A stretch of DNA of 9,188 bases from Acidobacteriaceae bacterium (GTDB lineage Bacteria > Acidobacteriota > Terriglobia > Terriglobales > SbA1): assembly GCA_019237515.1 (NCBI GenBank), contig JAFAGX010000602.1:1-9188 (forward strand), in the 5' to 3' direction. This document shows, piece by piece, positions 8,459 to 9,188 of the stretch. Each line of letters begins with the position of its first letter. The first letter of the stretch is position 1. Under the pieces are notes generated by a model. It was given only the letters and a program-made list of their open reading frames with translations. It had not been told where the DNA came from and searched no databases. Made by a program: the position numbers and the translations under genes.

Positions 8459-8482
8459 TGGTGGAGCTAGTCGGGATCGAAC
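8454..8482 (-). repeat. 29-bp direct repeat, copy inside the intact tRNA-Ala gene
   Basis: This is the partner of 8356-8384. It covers 24 bases of the tRNA 3' end and five bases past CCA. Tyrosine-recombinase attachment cores often cover the T arm and 3' end of a tRNA, which matches this extent. Confidence 0.85.
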
Positions 8483-8534
8483 CGACGACCTCATCGTTGC
8501 GAACGATGCGCTCTCCCAGCTGAGCTATAGCCCC
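8459..8534 (-). tRNA. tRNA-Ala (anticodon CGC)
   Basis: The minus strand folds into a full 76-nt cloverleaf. The acceptor is GGGGCTA/TAGCTCC, the D stem GCTC/GAGC, the anticodon stem CATCG/CGATG with loop TTCGCAA, the variable loop AGGTC, and the T stem GTCGG/CCGAC with loop TTCGATC. Discriminator A and an encoded CCA follow. The anticodon CGC reads GCG (Ala). The acceptor contains a G3-U70 wobble, the known alanine identity element, which independently confirms the assignment. No strong -35/-10 pair could be assigned upstream. Its 3' end is duplicated 98 bp away (8356-8384). Confidence 0.97.
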
Positions 8535-8643
8535 ATGTCAGACGTATCAGGGGTGTACTGCAATTTTAGCAGCGATTGCCGGACCACACTAGCCGCGAAC
8601 GTGCTAACTCGACCGTCTCTTTCCCTTTTTCCCCGCTTCGCGC

Positions 8644-8649
8644 TATATT
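8644..8649 (+). promoter_or_regulatory. Possible -10 element for glpX
   Basis: TATATT lies 28 bp before the glpX ATG and would give a leader of roughly 20 bases. The -35 region about 17 bp upstream is pyrimidine-rich and only weakly like TTGACA, so this call rests mainly on the -10 hexamer. Confidence 0.35.
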
Positions 8650-8677
8650 CCTAAGCCGGCTTTCTTGAGGAGGCATC

Positions 8678-9188
8678 ATGGCAACGCAATCCCGTCCCGA
8701 GCACAAAGAGGCAAAGGCGAGAACCTTTGGCGAGAACATCGAGAGCGATCTGGCCTCGCGGTTCTTGAGAGTGGTCGAGGTCGCGGCGATTGCCTCCGCG
8801 CACACTATGGGCCAGGGCGCACGCAAGTTATCCGATCAGGTAGCGACCGAAGCCATGCGCCAGACCATGGACACCATTCCGATGAAGGGCACTATCGTGA
8901 TCGGCGAAGGCGAGCGCGACGAAGCGCCCATGCTCTACATCGGAGAGAAGGTTGGCGCTCAGTTTCCTGATGGCACCGATGTCCCCGAAGTCGATATCGC
9001 CGTGGATCCTCTTGAGGGTACCAATCTCTGCGCGACCGGCGCGCCGGGCGCCATTACGGTCTTGGCTGCCTCCGAACACGGCGGATTGCTGAACGCCCCA
9101 GACTGCTACATGGAGAAAATCGTCGTGGGCCCGTCCTGCAAAGATGCAGTCGATCTCGATGCGCCTGTGGCCCAGAACCTGAGAAATA
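8678..9188 (+). CDS. glpX: Class II fructose-1,6-bisphosphatase (GlpX), 3' end cut by window edge
   Basis: The first 170 codons are present. The start is fixed by a strong GAGGAGG (8667-8673) with a short four-base spacer. The enzyme hydrolyses fructose-1,6-bisphosphate to fructose-6-phosphate in gluconeogenesis, in the cytosol, using divalent metal. Class II signatures are visible: [19 protein letters not shown] (residues 75-93) and the metal/phosphate-binding DPLEGT (110-115), followed by [11 protein letters not shown]. The upstream [12 protein letters not shown] (50-61) matches the conserved segment that carries another acidic metal ligand in the family. The N-terminus is about 20 residues longer than in the E. 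coli enzyme, judging by the position of these motifs; this extension is charged and probably flexible. Some GlpX proteins also act on sedoheptulose-1,7-bisphosphate; that cannot be judged here. It is transcribed away from the tRNA gene and is probably monocistronic or the first gene of its unit. Confidence 0.95.
   Translation, partial: MATQSRPEHKEAKARTFGENIESDLASRFLRVVEVAAIASAHTMGQGARKLSDQVATEAMRQTMDTIPMKGTIVIGEGERDEAPMLYIGEKVGAQFPDGTDVPEVDIAVDPLEGTNLCATGAPGAITVLAASEHGGLLNAPDCYMEKIVVGPSCKDAVDLDAPVAQNLRN

Noticed and set aside
8535..8590. Promoter of the tRNA gene on the minus strand (TTGCAG with a downstream TGACAT or GATACG)
   Set aside because: TTGCAG and TGACAT are correctly spaced, but TGACAT matches the -10 consensus at only three of six positions; GATACG is too close. 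Not strong enough to annotate.

Overview
The window looks like chromosomal DNA from a soil-type bacterium, most likely an acidobacterium. The reasons are moderately GC-rich coding on both strands, a very long poly-HAMP hybrid kinase followed by a lone receiver protein, a secreted glycine-zipper protein and a DUF4410-like exported protein. This taxonomic call is inference from family resemblance; no marker gene proves it.

Layout. Positions 1-6790 are a minus-strand two-component locus: a 2105-residue soluble hybrid histidine kinase (473-6790) and, 30 bp downstream, the start of a receiver-domain protein that runs off the left edge (1-442). More than half of the kinase is a HAMP array. Eleven consecutive 92-residue (276-bp) units follow one another without an indel and are preceded by a few diverged HAMP-like segments. 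Then come a GAF domain, a coiled coil, HisKA/HATPase and three receiver domains. There is no membrane segment, HPt domain or DNA-binding domain, so the partners that receive the phosphate must be encoded elsewhere or in the truncated neighbour.

A 297-bp divergent intergenic region (6791-7087) separates the kinase from a plus-strand exported DUF4410-like protein (7088-7633). This is followed by a second small exported protein with a glycine-zipper segment (7785-8345). In both, the ribosome-binding site places the start at an internal ATG that begins the signal peptide. Next is a minus-strand tRNA-Ala(CGC) gene (8459-8534), whose 3' end is duplicated as a 29-bp direct repeat 98 bp away, as a decayed or excised integrative element might leave. 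The right edge holds the first 170 codons of a class II fructose-1,6-bisphosphatase (glpX, 8678 onward).

The most unusual object is the HAMP array. Its units alternate between two types (a 552-bp higher-order period), the alternation slips once in the middle, and some distant units share nearly identical DNA while most units differ at synonymous sites. This suggests expansion by dimer duplication with later local sequence exchange. The kinase and receiver protein probably act as one signalling pathway. The two small exported proteins and glpX show no clear functional link to it.
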